From: Hofstenia miamia
Lineage: Eukaryota > Xenacoelomorpha > Acoela > Hofsteniidae
Assembly: GCA_900660155.1 (NCBI GenBank)
Contig: CABFPE010000005.1
Span: forward strand, 1,851,063 to 1,884,175
Reading direction: 5' to 3'
Length of the DNA: 33,113 nt
In this document: positions 9,290 to 20,947 of the stretch, piece after piece
How the letters are laid out: every line of letters begins with the position of its first letter
How positions within the stretch are numbered: position 1 is the first letter of the stretch
Position numbers and translations under genes: made by a program
The notes under the pieces: generated by a model
The model's database searches: none
What the model was told of the DNA's origin: nothing
What the model saw: only the letters and a program-made list of their open reading frames with translations

Positions 9290-10430
9290 AGCGTGCCCAG
9301 CAGAGGAGTCCAGTAGTAGCAGCTGCTATGATGAGGGGAGACAACTCTCTCCTTGGGAGCAGACTTCCTGCAACTATGCTTGGAGACAACTCTCTGAGCA
9401 AGAGCAGACCTTGGATGACTATGCATTGAGAAAACTCTCTGTGCAGGACTCTGAGGAGCTTAGAGTGCCTTTTGCCCAACTTACTAACATAACCCCATCC
9501 CAAGTTGACTTGAAACCCCCTCCTAGTCTCAGTCCTTCCTCCCGTGACTCAGCTAGTATTAGGTCCCACAAAGCTGAGGAATGTAAGGCCAAAATGTCTA
9601 AGGTTGGAGATGAGATTCTACATCCATACTTCATTGCTACCCAAAAGGCAGTTTGTTTAGTTCACAACAATCTATCAGAGGAAACTAGAAATAAGCTGTG
9701 ATGGACATTTAACACCAAAGATCTAACTTGTTCCATCAATGTTATTCAGTTTATCATTGATGCAGAGCATAGGCCTAAGATCAATGCTATCATTTGCTAC
9801 AACTTCAAGATGTAAGCTGTTATGGCATGACCCTATTGGTGAAGCACCATCCACACCATGTTTGATGAAGACTTCAACCTGTCCCACCTGTGCCAACTCT
9901 TAAACAGCAAGGAGAAAATAAAAAAATTCGAGTCTGTCAACATTGACTTCAACAATCTGTTAATTGTTTACTTCTTCCATGTCAACAAGATAACTCACCC
10001 AAAGATTTTTGAAAAGACCAAAATTGCCTATCAACTTGTGAAGGTGGAGAAGATGTGCTTAGTCATGTTTCTAAAGGAGGAGTACCAAGATACCATTACA
10101 GACAAAGTCAAGAGCTTACACTTCTGCATGGAAAACTTTACAGTCTTATACAGCAGTTCCTACAGGCCCATAAGTATGTATAACACTCACCTCATTTCAG
10201 CCATGAATATTATCTATACAGATCTGCTCATGTGCAAAAAGATCCCTATGCACTGTCTTGCAGTTGACACTCACTTAATCATTAACTCATGTATTCAGGC
10301 TCAGTCTCTAGAGTTGATTAACATCAGCTGCCTGGCCTTTCTACCATATCAGATCTCCATGTCAGCTTCTCCTTCTTACAAAGCACAGCCACACTGCAAG
10401 AAATCAACAAAGTATGGACAAACCTAAAAG
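9290..10430 (+). pseudogene. Unrecognised post-integrase coding region X, copy 2
   Basis: This is the best-preserved version of X. The frame at 9249-9701 encodes three 15-residue repeats, a Ser/Pro-rich linker (PPPSLSPSSRDSASIRS), a Lys-rich segment and NNLSEETRNKL. A TGA is followed in the same frame by WTFNTKDLTC and HRPKINAIICYNFKM. Three further stops (TAA, TGA, TGA) precede MFDEDFNLSHLCQLLN (9858-10427). That last frame is 189 codons, Ile/Phe/Leu-rich, with no motif I recognise. At one of these stops copy 1 has CAA (PYWQST) where copy 2 has TGA (PYW then stop); both would derive from one CGA by C-to-T change on either strand. After about 10340 the coding trace shifts frame into region Y. 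The function is unknown, probably a structural or envelope-position protein of the retroelement. Confidence 0.6.
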
Positions 10431-12416
10431 CAGATCACAGTCTGGAAACAGAGTGGCCTAAAATTAACATTCACAGCCTGACTTTACAGTACCACCAATC
10501 TGTCAAAAGAACTTTAGCTGAGTTACGTCTATCTCACAATACACAAGACCACCCCAAAACTTTTCTGAAAAGTTGTTCTCTGAGAAGTTTGCACCAGCAA
10601 TCCAATCACATGGAGCTATGTGGGCTCTAGCTGCCTTTCTTACTGTTGATCCTCAAATTCAGTTGCCTCTGGATAAACAAACTTGAGAGAAACTCACAAA
10701 GCAGTGTCCTCATGAAATTGCCTGGAAGGTGAAGAACTGGCTGCTCCACTCCTGTTTGTTGCCCACATCTCTGGGAAAGTAAAAAAAGTGATGGAACATT
10801 TTGATAAGTTTTATGCTTGCCTCATTGGAGCCAGTGCACTCCTTGGTAATCTGCTGCCACAAATGATCATAAACTGTTTTGGAGTCACCTTCTCCAACAT
10901 AAACATCTTTTTGAACACACTCAAGAAATACATGTGGGGAGCCAGCACAGAGACTAAATTTCCTTATGTTAACTCAGAATATGCGCCCCTGTGCACCAGC
11001 TGGCTCATGTGCAGCAAGTATGGTTCTATGAAGCAATTTCTCAAACTTGTTGTCCATTACAATGTCCAGTCATACACTGAGATTTTGTTTAACCTGGAGT
11101 GCCTTAACTACTTAGAGTGTGGATATAGCCACCTCACAAGAATGCAGCAGCAAGCAACTAAGGATGGTGAGATCATCCCTATTACTGTGCTAGGACAGAC
11201 AATGAAGACACCAGAGCAATTCTACTGTGAGGAAGAGCTCTTATCCTCATTAGCTATCAAAGTATCACTAGTGACTAAAGCCCTGATCAAAGCTGTCAAC
11301 CTAGAGAAATTTTCTGGAGTCACAGTCTCTCCAAAGCTCATACCAGCTTGGTCCATCACCAATAATGAAAGAATTCTAACTATCAAGCACTGCCCCAACA
11401 AATTCACTGAGAAACCCACAATCATCAATAGAATTGTCAAGCCCAATAGTGACAATGACATACTAGGTCTTATGAAATGTTGTCTTACCAAGATGCTTAA
11501 AAAAAGAAGAGGTGGTCCTCTTACTATTACCAGGGCAACAACTTGCCCTGGATTTAGAGTGCACCACTGCCTACCTACACCTAACTACGCCTCAGATTGA
11601 AAACTTACAGAGCCACAGACTCCACAGCTCTTTTTGGGAATCAATTTGAGAAGCCAAAATTAACTATCCTGTCACTATTGGAACAGCCTCCCTTCAGAGC
11701 AAGTCTAGTTTTGCCCAATTGGAAGACAACATGGAGAAGAACAATCTCCTTTGTATTCCACATCTGTGCCTGATGATGCTGCTGATCCTGCCATCCTGGA
11801 GAGTCTGCTGTGGAAGAAAAAAGGTTTCTGCCCACCTTGCCAATTGTATCAATTACATATCAACTGCTTCTGAGATCTCATGTGGACAAATAAAGCTGAG
11901 ATGATCACCTGATACTATGATATTACCAAGTGCATTGAAATCATTACCATATTAGGCACCAGCATCACAGATCCTGAGGAAATCTTTGTTGATCATGCCA
12001 CATGTATGGGGTCCCTCCAAGACATTTTTCTCCATTTTTACCCCATACCAAGATCAAAGCCAAAGATGCACACACTTCTGACACTGATGCCCTAATGACA
12101 CTTCTTATTGCCCTCAAGGGCCTCTGGCTGTATGAACATTTCTACAACACCTTCACCAGGAGACAATGCAGTTGTCCCATTAGTTCTAGGCTACTGGAGC
12201 TCAAGTATTTTAGGCTACACAGTGAAACCATCACTCAAAGGGAGGCACTTATGCAAGTAACTCAGTGAACACAGTACACAGAGGTTTCATCCTGGGATGA
12301 TGTGCTGGCTAAGGAAATGGTTATGTGGTCCTACTGTCCAACTATTACCACAAACTTAACCATGCAATGGGGGGCATGTAGAGTCACTCAGGGCCCTCTA
12401 TTTATTTTCTTTTTAT
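10340..12416 (+). pseudogene. Unrecognised coding region Y, continuing X towards the LTR
   Basis: The coding trace moves between frames. LQEINKVWTNLKADHSLETE appears near 10395, then FAPAIQSHGAMWALAAF near 10590 with a TGA soon after, then an intact 270-codon frame at 10788-11600 (HFDKFYACLIGASALLGNLL onward, ending NYASD). Beyond that come LECTTAYLHLTTPQIENL, a Cys-rich patch (CPPCQLYQLHINC near 11835), DITKCIEIITILGTSITD near 11925, and 12002-12268 reading on through a TGA to the polypurine tract. The normal amino-acid composition across several frames shows a decayed long gene, not noise. CX2CX5HX2C resembles a zinc knuckle, but the spacing is not the retroviral one. There is no recognisable reverse transcriptase, protease or fusion-protein feature. 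X plus Y would be over 1,000 residues, large for an env. Confidence 0.55.
12361..12376 (+). other. Probable polypurine tract of the LTR element
   Basis: The sequence reads CATGCAATGGGGGGCA immediately before TGTAGAGTC. A purine-rich run followed by TG is the usual junction between an LTR element's interior and its 3' LTR. The position after the end of region Y fits this. Confidence 0.5.
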
Positions 12417-12700
12417 TTATTAGGCACTCTCTAATTTAATTGGTGCTATTACCATAATTTATTTAGTGATTTTTATTTATTTTCAGTACTTTGAATTTTG
12501 TTTTCAAATTTATTGTAATTGTCCCCTTGATTAATGAGTACATGTAATTGCTCATTTAGTTCTCAAGGGAAAAAGTGAATTATGTAAAACAGTAAATATT
12601 TACCTTTTTCTGTATAAAATAGGGAACTTATATTAATCATTGTCAAATAAATCTCATTCTAGCTGGATAATGTTTGCTCTTTTATTCTCTATTATACTGC
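12377..12700 (+). repeat. Probable 3' LTR (right end uncertain)
   Basis: It starts with TG after the polypurine run. It contains a TATA-like box (TATAAAA at 12613-12619) and, about 30 bases on, an AATAAA polyadenylation signal (12646-12651), the order expected for U3-R of an LTR. No second LTR is in the window, so the right boundary and target duplication cannot be set; 12700 is an estimate. Confidence 0.5.
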
Positions 12701-14355
12701 TAACCTTTTTAGATTTGGTATTAATATGATAATGAACTTGTAAGATCCAGCAATAATGTGGGAGGAACTCTGCTGTGTCTGGGGCAATAACTCACTCCTT
12801 GACAGATGTGAGCCCATATTTTGGTCACCTTAGGGCTACAGATAGGTATAGGAAATAAAAGAACTTCACTCTTTATCAATTGTACATGCACATAACATCA
12901 CACTATGCAAATATATTATGCTGTTGGTGTATGTGAATATGTGGTAATTACATGTTATTACTATCTATTACATGAGCTGAGATAACAAGAACAATGAGCA
13001 AAATTTTTTATTGAGCTAGAAATTAAAACTTGAGACACACAATTAGCACCTTGGTCAGTAGAGATGGCTTCAAAGATATGGCTTTGGCATGATGCCATGT
13101 GAATTGGTCACTGCTGAAGTTCTTTTTGGAATGGAATTTCTCTATTTGTTAGTCAAAAATCAGTGAACCACCAATGTACATTTTCTGTGTGAATGAGGGT
13201 CACTCTCTGCTATGGTAGACATTGCAACCTTTGATCTAAACTCTTGAGTTACCCAGTACTGCTAGAGAAGCCAGAGCTCCCCCGTGAATCTACATTAGAA
13301 GGTGGTATCTGACATTTTAAAATTTCAAAAAAATTCTGTTTTTTCAAAAATAAAAAAAAATTCTTGCTATTTTCTATTAATTTACTTTCCATATAGTAAT
13401 CTTCCAGCAAAAAATAAATTTGGTACAAATTCTCCATTATGTATATGTATATATTTATGGCAATATCAAAAATTTGGTGACTTTTAGTTACTCAGGCCAA
13501 ATAGGGGGCTTTCACCCAAAATTAAACACTGTCAAAATCTTAATATATAAATGAATAATCAATAGAAAATTCCATATAGTATTAAACTCTATTTTTTGCT
13601 GTGACATCAGCATATCTAAATGAAATTTCCCACAGAATCGTGGGCAAAATACAAAGTTTTTTCAAAGTTTTTTTAATATTGGTTCACATTTACTGAGTTT
13701 TTAAAGTATTCCAAATTTGGGGATTTTTATCAATTTCATTTTGCTTAAATATGAATGGGAAATTTTCAATTAGGTCCTCTGAAAACAAAATGTTAAGTTG
13801 AATGCTGAATATTGTGAAAATATTTAATTTTTGAACACTTGTGGTCTACTATAAAGACTTTTATATTGATTATTCAGCAATATTGTAGCATTGTGACAGT
13901 TTTTAATTTCAGGTGAATTTCTAAAAAAAATTTAAAGTTGAGTTTTTCTATTTTTGAATTTTTTAGAATACAATCTTTACAAATTTTGTTAGCCAAAACA
14001 TAATATTTTGTGTTTTATTAAAAATCTAAAATTTAAAATATTTAAATTTCTATGGTATTTTTAAATGGATTTTCAAGTTTAATGATTTCTCTTCTAAGTT
14101 TTTCTTATCAAGTTTTACAAGCTTATTCAAGTTTGAGTTCTTAGCATTCCAAGTATGTGGAAACCCTGTTTATGCTGTAGTTTGTTGATCTGTTAAGTCA
14201 AACATTGATTTGTGAATGCAAAAGTAATTTTCATATTTTAGTAGAAATGTAGCTGTTTTGTTTCATCCATATCACAAAATTATGTCCTTTGTTTACATAT
14301 ATCCTACACAACACGAGATAATTACTTTTGGTGTAGCTTCCAGAGGGCATGTAAC
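12701..14355. other. Gene-free AT-rich stretch
   Basis: No supported gene, RNA or element. 12701 to about 12900 has somewhat more GC and may still be retroelement sequence. The rest is T-rich and A-rich runs with short chance frames only (13249-13437, 13302-13487). Confidence 0.5.
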
Positions 14356-14687
14356 CAGGGTTTTCAAGATGAGAATAGACTTTTTCAAGACTCTAGACCA
14401 AATACCGAGACAAGATGTAAAGCTATATAATATTGATGTCTAAATTTCGTTTCAAAAATTTGAATTAAATTGACTTTTTTTTATTACAATTCTTTCTTCA
14501 AAAACATTGGCTCAAAACGAGGATTATTTCATTGGAATTGTTTCAATTCTTTACATTATTAACCAAAAAAACGACCAAATAAAATTCAAGATGAGACTTA
14601 AGACTTAAGCTTGGTCTTGCTGAGACTTGTGACTTTTTTTGACAGATGAGAGTCGAGATCAACTTTATCGAGGTTTCGTAAACTGTG
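14356..14687. mobile_element. hAT-like miniature element with perfect 8-bp target duplication
   Basis: The 332-bp element begins CAGGGTTTTCAAGATGAGA and ends GTTTCGTAAACTGTG. It is flanked by CATGTAAC on both sides (14348-14355 and 14688-14695). CAG…CTG ends and an 8-bp duplication are the hAT signature. The inverted termini are weak (CAGGGTTTTC against CACAGTTTAC), so the copy is old or the ends are asymmetric. It has no coding capacity. Confidence 0.65.
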
Positions 14688-14710
14688 CATGTAACATTTA
14701 TGGTGCGCTA

Positions 14711-15928
14711 TAATTTGTTCCAACGTAAAATGTTCCAATTTGTCCCTTTAATGAAAATTTTTATACATTTTATAATAATGCAAAATTAATAACTGTGATC
14801 AATTTGATAATGACGTTTCTGAGAAAATTGGTTTTGGAATTGAGATCGAGAAAAATCGATTTGAGAGTTGCTACTGCTAATTTAACGAAAGTTCTCTGTT
14901 AGCTGATTTAGATTTACAATGTTAGCGATCGAAAATAAAAATCAATGAAAGAAAATTAATTTGTAATGCACTGAAAAGCTACATTTCATAGTTATTCATT
15001 TTAATTTCAGCGGTTATCTTCTAATTGTTTTATTATGTAATCGAATTCAAGTTTTCTGTTTATGAATGAGCACTACTACTTAAAGTATGTCTTGTAGAGT
15101 ATCGTAATTGATTACAAACTGACGACAGGAAATGCATCCATCCTAGTGTGTATCCTTGAAGAACCTTATATGGTTTTCATTGACGTATGCTCGGACTTAA
15201 TTGTATTTCATTTTATGTTAATTGACAGTTTATTGATAAAATAGCATGTAGATCGCAAACGAATATTAATATCACAACAGTTTGCGGTATTCGAAATATT
15301 TAATCTCAACTATGAATAAGGTAGATTTGTTCAGTTAAAAATTATTGGATAAATATTGAACAACACGAAAATTGCGCTAGTAAACCAATATTGTCTATAA
15401 CATAATTTCGCTTTATTTGCTAATAGAAATTTCAATAATTTTATCTTACATGTAATGCGAACAAACAGTAACTATGAAAATATATTTACAGCGTTTGTAA
15501 CATCTGAATCATTTAATGTTTACGGAGATTCGGTAGGAGTCTGACCTACTATTTCCATACATAAGTATGGCTGTGTTATTTACACTACGAATCTTCAAGT
15601 AAATAAATAAATACTAAAATTAAAATTCGCATTAATATTGACAATACAATGAAAACCGCAACTACTACTAAAAGGAAGTTAACGCAGATGCTATTTAAGT
15701 TACGATCTATTTCAAGGTTATTAATACAAACAGTATAGATTACTAAACAACAATAACACAATGGTTCACGAAAGTTCTAACAAATTTATTATCAAACTGA
15801 AATTTAATGCTAAATTAATCCTATTCTCAGAATCTTCAATTCAATATCTAATTTACCACATTGGTTAATTTTGCTTTAATATGAAATGTCTATAAATGTA
15901 CATTAAAGGGACATTTTGGAACAAATTA
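14711..15928. mobile_element. 1.2-kb inverted-repeat element, type unknown
   Basis: The left end reads TAATTTGTTCCA and then, after a short insertion, AATTTGTCCCTTTAATG. The right end is its reverse complement: CATTAAAGGGACATTTTGGAACAAATTA at 15901-15928. Similarity continues inward for about 65 bases, to ATGCAAAATTAA on the left and TTAATTTTGCTTTAAT on the right. A TA target site is possible at both ends. The interior has no long frame, so it is non-autonomous. It begins 16 bp after the hAT-like element's target duplication. Confidence 0.6.
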
Positions 15929-16144
15929 AGTGATGCCGTTGTTTGCTAGGCTAAACTTAAGCGGGTTAATTTTTCAATACGTTTTGCAAAATTAGTTTTG
16001 ACTGCAGCTCGATATTCACAATCAGCTCGGTGCTCAAGTGCAAGAAAAATTTATAATTTAATGTGTTACCATGAATGCAGCAATCAATTGCTAAACGAAA
16101 ATTACTTTAAAAATGAAAAGGGACTAAATTCTTGATAAATTAAC

Positions 16145-16630
16145 CAGAGTGTTCAAACTCAAACTATTGCCTTCAAACTCCAAACTCAAACACTGACACC
16201 TCAAAATTTCAAACTTTAAGCTCAAACCCATTAATTTTAATTTTAATTTTAAACATATTCTAAAAACTGCTTGCGAATTTATGTGCTACATAAATTTTGA
16301 TAAGTATTTAAAATTAGGTTTATTCTGTGATTGATATATATTTTCAGATCTCTCTGTGATCATGGGCTCTGGAGCACCGAATATTTATGGGTACATTTCA
16401 CAATCTACCCTTTTTGTATTTCTAGATTTAAAATACCTCCGGGTCAGTACTTCACGTCACTACGTCATTTATCGAATCCCATTAGTTTTTCATTAATATA
16501 TTCAGATTGTGCGTCAAAAATGGGTATATATTACAATTCAAACCCAATTTCATACGACAAACTCAAACCCTCAAGCCCATAGAGAAGTTTCAAACTCAAA
16601 CCCCAGTTAGTCAAGGATTTGAATTCCCTA
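16145..16630. mobile_element. hAT-like miniature element with CAAACTCAAAC-rich ends
   Basis: The 486-bp element is bounded by AAATTAAC on both sides (16137-16144 and 16631-16638), a perfect 8-bp duplication. The left end CAGAGTGTTCAAACTC and the right end (reverse complement TAGGGAATTCAAATC) share the TTCAAA block. The expected terminal CAG has become TAG on the right, one C-to-T change. Many CAAACTCAAAC words lie near both ends. It resembles the element in TPR intron 1 (27373-28129). Confidence 0.65.
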
Positions 16631-16638
16631 AAATTAAC

Positions 16639-18598
16639 GTACATTTTGCAATGTTTATTGCGTTAAATAGTTCAAACAAAAACTCTTTAATCGTAAATTT
16701 AAGTAATGAATTTATTTTATGTATTGATTGTTTTATTTCGAATTAATATAAAGTTTAATGCATTTCACAAGAATGTAGATAATCCATCGAATAGGTAATC
16801 TTGATCACGGCTGAGTATTATATATATATAATTATAAGGGACATTAATAAAGTGAATACAACAACTGCTCAGTATTTTCAGCATTGGACTAAATATTGAA
16901 TTCACTAATTTATTAAAATTATCTGTATTTTAAAATCTCTTACATGAATATATAATTAATGTTGTCGCACGGTTTCTAAGTATTGGTTTATCACTTTTAA
17001 TGTTAGCAATTTGGAATATTATAAGCTCATATTAACTTGCAAATAATCACCCAATTCGTGTTTATTCATTAAAGTTACAATTTAATAATTCAAGATTTGT
17101 ATTAATTTAGCTTGTATTTGAATATCGAGTTCATCCCGAATATCAAGTTTCAGGCAACCCCATTGTAAACATTCAATTTCGAGATATATACATATTCAAT
17201 TTAGAAATATTTATTACAAATCATAGGTGGCCGAATTCTTTTTCCAGTACTGTATATATATAGTTATATATTATTCGGGTAAAAAGACTCACTTAAGTAA
17301 TCTATATAAATAAGACTGCGTTCAGAATTTTTTTATAAATCCATTCTGATTTCACCGCGTGTTAAGAGGAATACGTATTGAGGAAAACATTTCAAAAATA
17401 ATATAGATTTGTATATAATCTCTTATATTTTATAGTATTTGACAGCGATTTATATGTCTGCCTCATATTTAGATAGCAACATTGGTGTAATTTAATGCCA
17501 GCTTAAATGAATAAGTAAATATATATTTAATTATGTTTGGATTTGTATGTTTCATTTTCCTTTCACACTAAAAGAAACATTACAGCTAAATCAAAGTAAT
17601 GACAAAGCAGGGTTCTCAGTATTGTCCTGTTGTTTTTAACAGATTTATTCTAGTTTAGCATGTGAATCATATTTTGAGACAATGTTTTTAATGCGGATAC
17701 TTTTCTGATCATAAGAAGCCAAGTCACTCGCTTGACCGCAGTTTGGGACTGTATATATAGGCTATATACTTTCACATTATGCAAAGCACAATTTTGCGAC
17801 GCACGATTTTAGGTGCCCCTTTTCATTTAAATGCATAAGCGCACCAGCAAATACAATGGAAACTTTCAAAAAGAGTTAAAAACTAATTTAACCTAAAAAT
17901 CTAAAGCAAAATGTCTGTTTTCAATTAGTGAAACCATTTTAATTTATTTATATCATGTAAAAAACAAAATTTTATCTAAAGTTTTTTTAATGAAGTAAGA
18001 AATTTCAATTTTATAGAAGTAGAAGATAGCTTTTGCTTGTAAGCAATCTGTAGCATTCAATCACATACATTTTAACTAAAGTATATATATATTTTTGAGA
18101 TTATAATTTTATACACTAAAGAAATGGACATTGGCGTCATTGTTATCACCAAGCAAAATAGCAAGTCAGGATGATGTACGAAATTTATTTATGAACACAT
18201 TTTGTAGAACGTATTGAATGCTGACGAGTATTTAAAAACAAGCCCTTAACTGCTAAAATGTGGAGTTTATCCAAGTTTATATCAATTTGGTAAACTGTGA
18301 AAGTAAAAATATCTGCTATCGACTTGCTTCATTTGTATGCATACTGTATTCACTGTTGATATTTCATTGCTGTAGAAGACCAATAAATTTGTCTTATAAA
18401 TTCGTACATTTAATAAAATGTAATATAGAATTAAAGAAAATTTTGTATTATTGCCTTTCACAAGAATTGTTACACATAATTAAATCAAATTATGAATTTT
18501 TGCATACAGAATGGCAAATAATTTTATTTTATGTAGATAGTGGCATAAATAAATATATGTATATAAATGTTAAAGTGCCCCTTAATTTGAAAGTTTAA
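16639..18598. other. Gene-free AT-rich stretch
   Basis: No supported gene. A TA-rich run lies at about 16816-16832 and a lone Tc1-type end at 17226-17252 (separate entry). The 112-codon frame at 18260-18598 has no recognisable motif and ends where the LINE fragment begins. Confidence 0.5.
17226..17252. mobile_element. Solitary Tc1-type terminal inverted repeat
   Basis: GGTGGCCGAATTCTTTTTCC then AGTACTG, followed by TATATA, is the right-hand end of a Tc1-like element whose repeat starts CAGTACTGGAAAAAG. It shares CAGTACTGG with the end at 2202 but then differs, so it belongs to another family. No partner end or transposase is found nearby. Confidence 0.5.
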
Positions 18599-19116
18599 TA
18601 TGTTCCCTTTAATTCCCCGGCTGCTGTGAAACTCTCTTTCTTCAAGTCCATTCCTCGCGCATTCTTCTTTACGCTTCTCAGTGTTGGTGTCCTTCTCGTG
18701 CCTTGTTTCACTCCATGGAACGGTTCTAAAACCGTGCTTTCAAATGGATCTCTCCCTTGCCATATAAAGACGCTCTTCTCAAAATATCCCCTCTCACGCT
18801 GTCGCTCTACTTCCTCCTGTTCAATCGCTTGCTCACTAGCAAATTTGACCTTGCACCTTTTGATTTCATAAAGTTTTCTAATTCCCGCTTCACTCGCTCT
18901 GATGATGCTGTCACTTTCTCCATTCGTCGTCTCAAGAAGCATCGCACCCTTCACTCGTTTTTCATTCATGCAAGAATTGCTGCTAATTGCATCTTGACTT
19001 TCAACCTTTCCTCTTTGCTGGGCCCTTCTCCAACTTCGCCTACTCTTCCATCTGCTCCTACTTTCAAGGATTTCTTGGTCTTATATACAGTGAGTTATAA
19101 ACATATTTATAAATAA
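18599..19116 (+). pseudogene. LINE fragment: C-terminal end of ORF2, 5'-truncated
   Basis: The pyrimidine-rich strand suddenly becomes coding-like at 18599. It opens with VPFNSPAAVKLSFFKS, matching the last readable residues of the LINE at the right edge of the window (NVPFNTSSAVK), so the two copies are of one family and overlap there. After a frame change, RF-stop-NRAFKWISPLPYKDALLK runs into 18757-19116, which ends TFKDFLVLYTVSYKHIYK: the typical region downstream of the reverse transcriptase with Arg-Ala-x-x-x-Ile motif spacing. The fragment has at least one stop (TAA at about 18727) and one frameshift. 5' truncation is the normal outcome of target-primed reverse transcription. The 3' untranslated end runs into the TA microsatellite. 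Confidence 0.75.
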
Positions 19117-19167
19117 CAAGCTTGATTCGAAAGCACTTGCTCTGGCCGATAAACAACCAGTACCCTA

Positions 19168-19406
19168 TGCCACAATATATATATATATATACCCTATGCC
19201 AATATATATATATANNNNNNNNNNNNNNNNNNNNNNNNNNNNNNNNNNNNNNNNNNNNNNNNNNNNNNNNNNNNNNNNNNNNNNNNNNNNNNNNNNNNNN
19301 NNNNNNNNNNNNNNNNNNNNNNNNNNNNNNNNNNNNNNNNNNNNNNNNNNNNNNNNNNNNNNNNNNNNNNNNNNNNNNNNNNNNNNNNNNNNNATATATA
19401 TATATT
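19168..19406. repeat. TA microsatellite with ACCCTATGCCA units and an assembly gap
   Basis: The LINE tail is followed by ACCCTATGCCACA plus a TA run, then ACCCTATGCCA plus another TA run, and then a run of about 179 N (19215-19393) ending in more TA. The repeated unit suggests a tandemly repeated LINE 3' tail. The open frames spanning the N are meaningless. Confidence 0.8.
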
Positions 19407-19621
19407 GTGAAGTATATACTTGTTGCTATGTACAATAAACATTATAGTTTATAATATATTTATTAATGTTAGTTCAGCTGTTTTCTCTCTGTTCTGCCTT
19501 TGCATAAAGGATATTGTAACTTTCACTACATAAAAATGCATATAATTAATAATATCTAATCATATGAGATGTTTTGGTTCGTATTTATAAGAATAGAATT
19601 TACGTCAAGCGAAATCAACTC

Positions 19622-20939
19622 AAGGTGCGTTCAGACGAGAAATTTTTGTTGGCATCTTTTGATGAAAGTGCGTTCAGACGAGCATGTTTTTGATGCATCA
19701 CTCAAAATTTGGGAGCGTTCAGACGAACGTCTTTTTGATGTACATCAATTTGATGAAATTGCGTTCAGACCAGCATTATTTTGATGCACGGCCACTTGTT
19801 TATTAATCAGTTAAGCTTAATAGGAATTGTGTTTTTCTATCACTGGAAAGATTATAATCAACCCCTCAATTACTGATTCAAAGCATTAAAATCAAAAACG
19901 AATTTGATTGGATGTTTAATTCTATAGATATTGTTGTGTATTGCCAAGAATAAGTAGTTTATTAGGGATTGTTCAAAAAACGAAATTGCCTGTTTAAAGT
20001 ACCGATACTGTAACCAATACAACTATATTATGACAATACCGAACAATCTTGCCTAAAACATTGATACATTATTTAAAAGTAGGCTGTGTATTGTTTGCAA
20101 GCCCGCTGGTCGATGCTTGCTGTATGAAAAAACTTAGAACATTTCTGTTGGAGGCTTAAGCTATAGCAGTTTGGAAAATTCCGAAATTTCTTAAGAAAAT
20201 TCTTTTAATAATACAGTTACAATTATGTGGTTGATTAGCCTACAAATTTGTTGTCGTAAATACTTTCTCAAAAACGAGCAACTTACAGATTTTTTCTTAA
20301 AAAATCAAATTTATAAAATGTGCCCATTCGTATTAAGGTGCATTTATTTGTTTGCAATGCAAAAATCATAATTATGAAATTAAATCCTTTTAATTTATGC
20401 TTGAAGTCGAAAGGTCCGTTTCATTGCATAAGCTATTTATTGATTTTTCATAGTCATACCGATATCGTGGTATTTTGTGTGAACCAAAGGCAATCGACTG
20501 CCAAAATGTTTGTTCCGCCGGGCCCTAAAAGTCTCCTCAATTATACAATTGAACAATATAATTGATTTTCAATACATGCTTGAATTCTGTTTTATAAGTA
20601 ATTTTAATTAGTTCTACACGCATGTAAAATATATTGACAATTCAGTAGCAAAATTTGTAAAAATCAATATTGCTTCATTGAAAGGAATAACTGCTTTTTG
20701 TTAAAAAAATTGGAACATTTAGAATTCAATATCGTCAGGGTTCATTTTGAAGTTAAAATTGTTGAGCTTCAAAATCCTCATATTTTAAAACAATCTGTCC
20801 CCAAAACAAAGTCGTTAATTACTGATCGTGCAAATGAATAATGTGCATTCAGACGAAAATTTTTGAACTACGTCAAAAAAATGCAAGCTGTTGTTGTATC
20901 AATTTGAACGATCAAAAGGTTCTCGTCTGAACGCATCTT
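19622..20939. mobile_element. 1.3-kb inverted-repeat element with GCGTTCAGACGA subrepeats
   Basis: The ends AAGGTGCGTTCAGACGAGAA (19622-19641) and TTCTCGTCTGAACGCATCTT (20920-20939) are reverse complements at 19 of 20 bases. Inside the left end GCGTTCAGACGA-type words start at 19627, 19670, 19715 and 19761, spaced 43, 45 and 46, each followed by a TTGATG word. Near the right end is another direct copy (GCATTCAGACGA at about 20843). Subterminal arrays of this kind are typical of transposase-binding sites in DNA transposons. No coding frame of the element is recognisable, and no clear target duplication (AACTC and GACTC are adjacent). Superfamily unknown. Confidence 0.7.
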
Positions 20940-20947
20940 CAGACTCA

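Noticed and set aside
18595..18969. 124-codon minus-strand frame across the LINE fragment
   Set aside because: Antisense shadow of the pyrimidine-rich LINE coding strand; the plus-strand frames carry the recognisable ORF2 C-terminus.
19064..19454. Several frames spanning the N run
   Set aside because: Made of N and TA repeats only.
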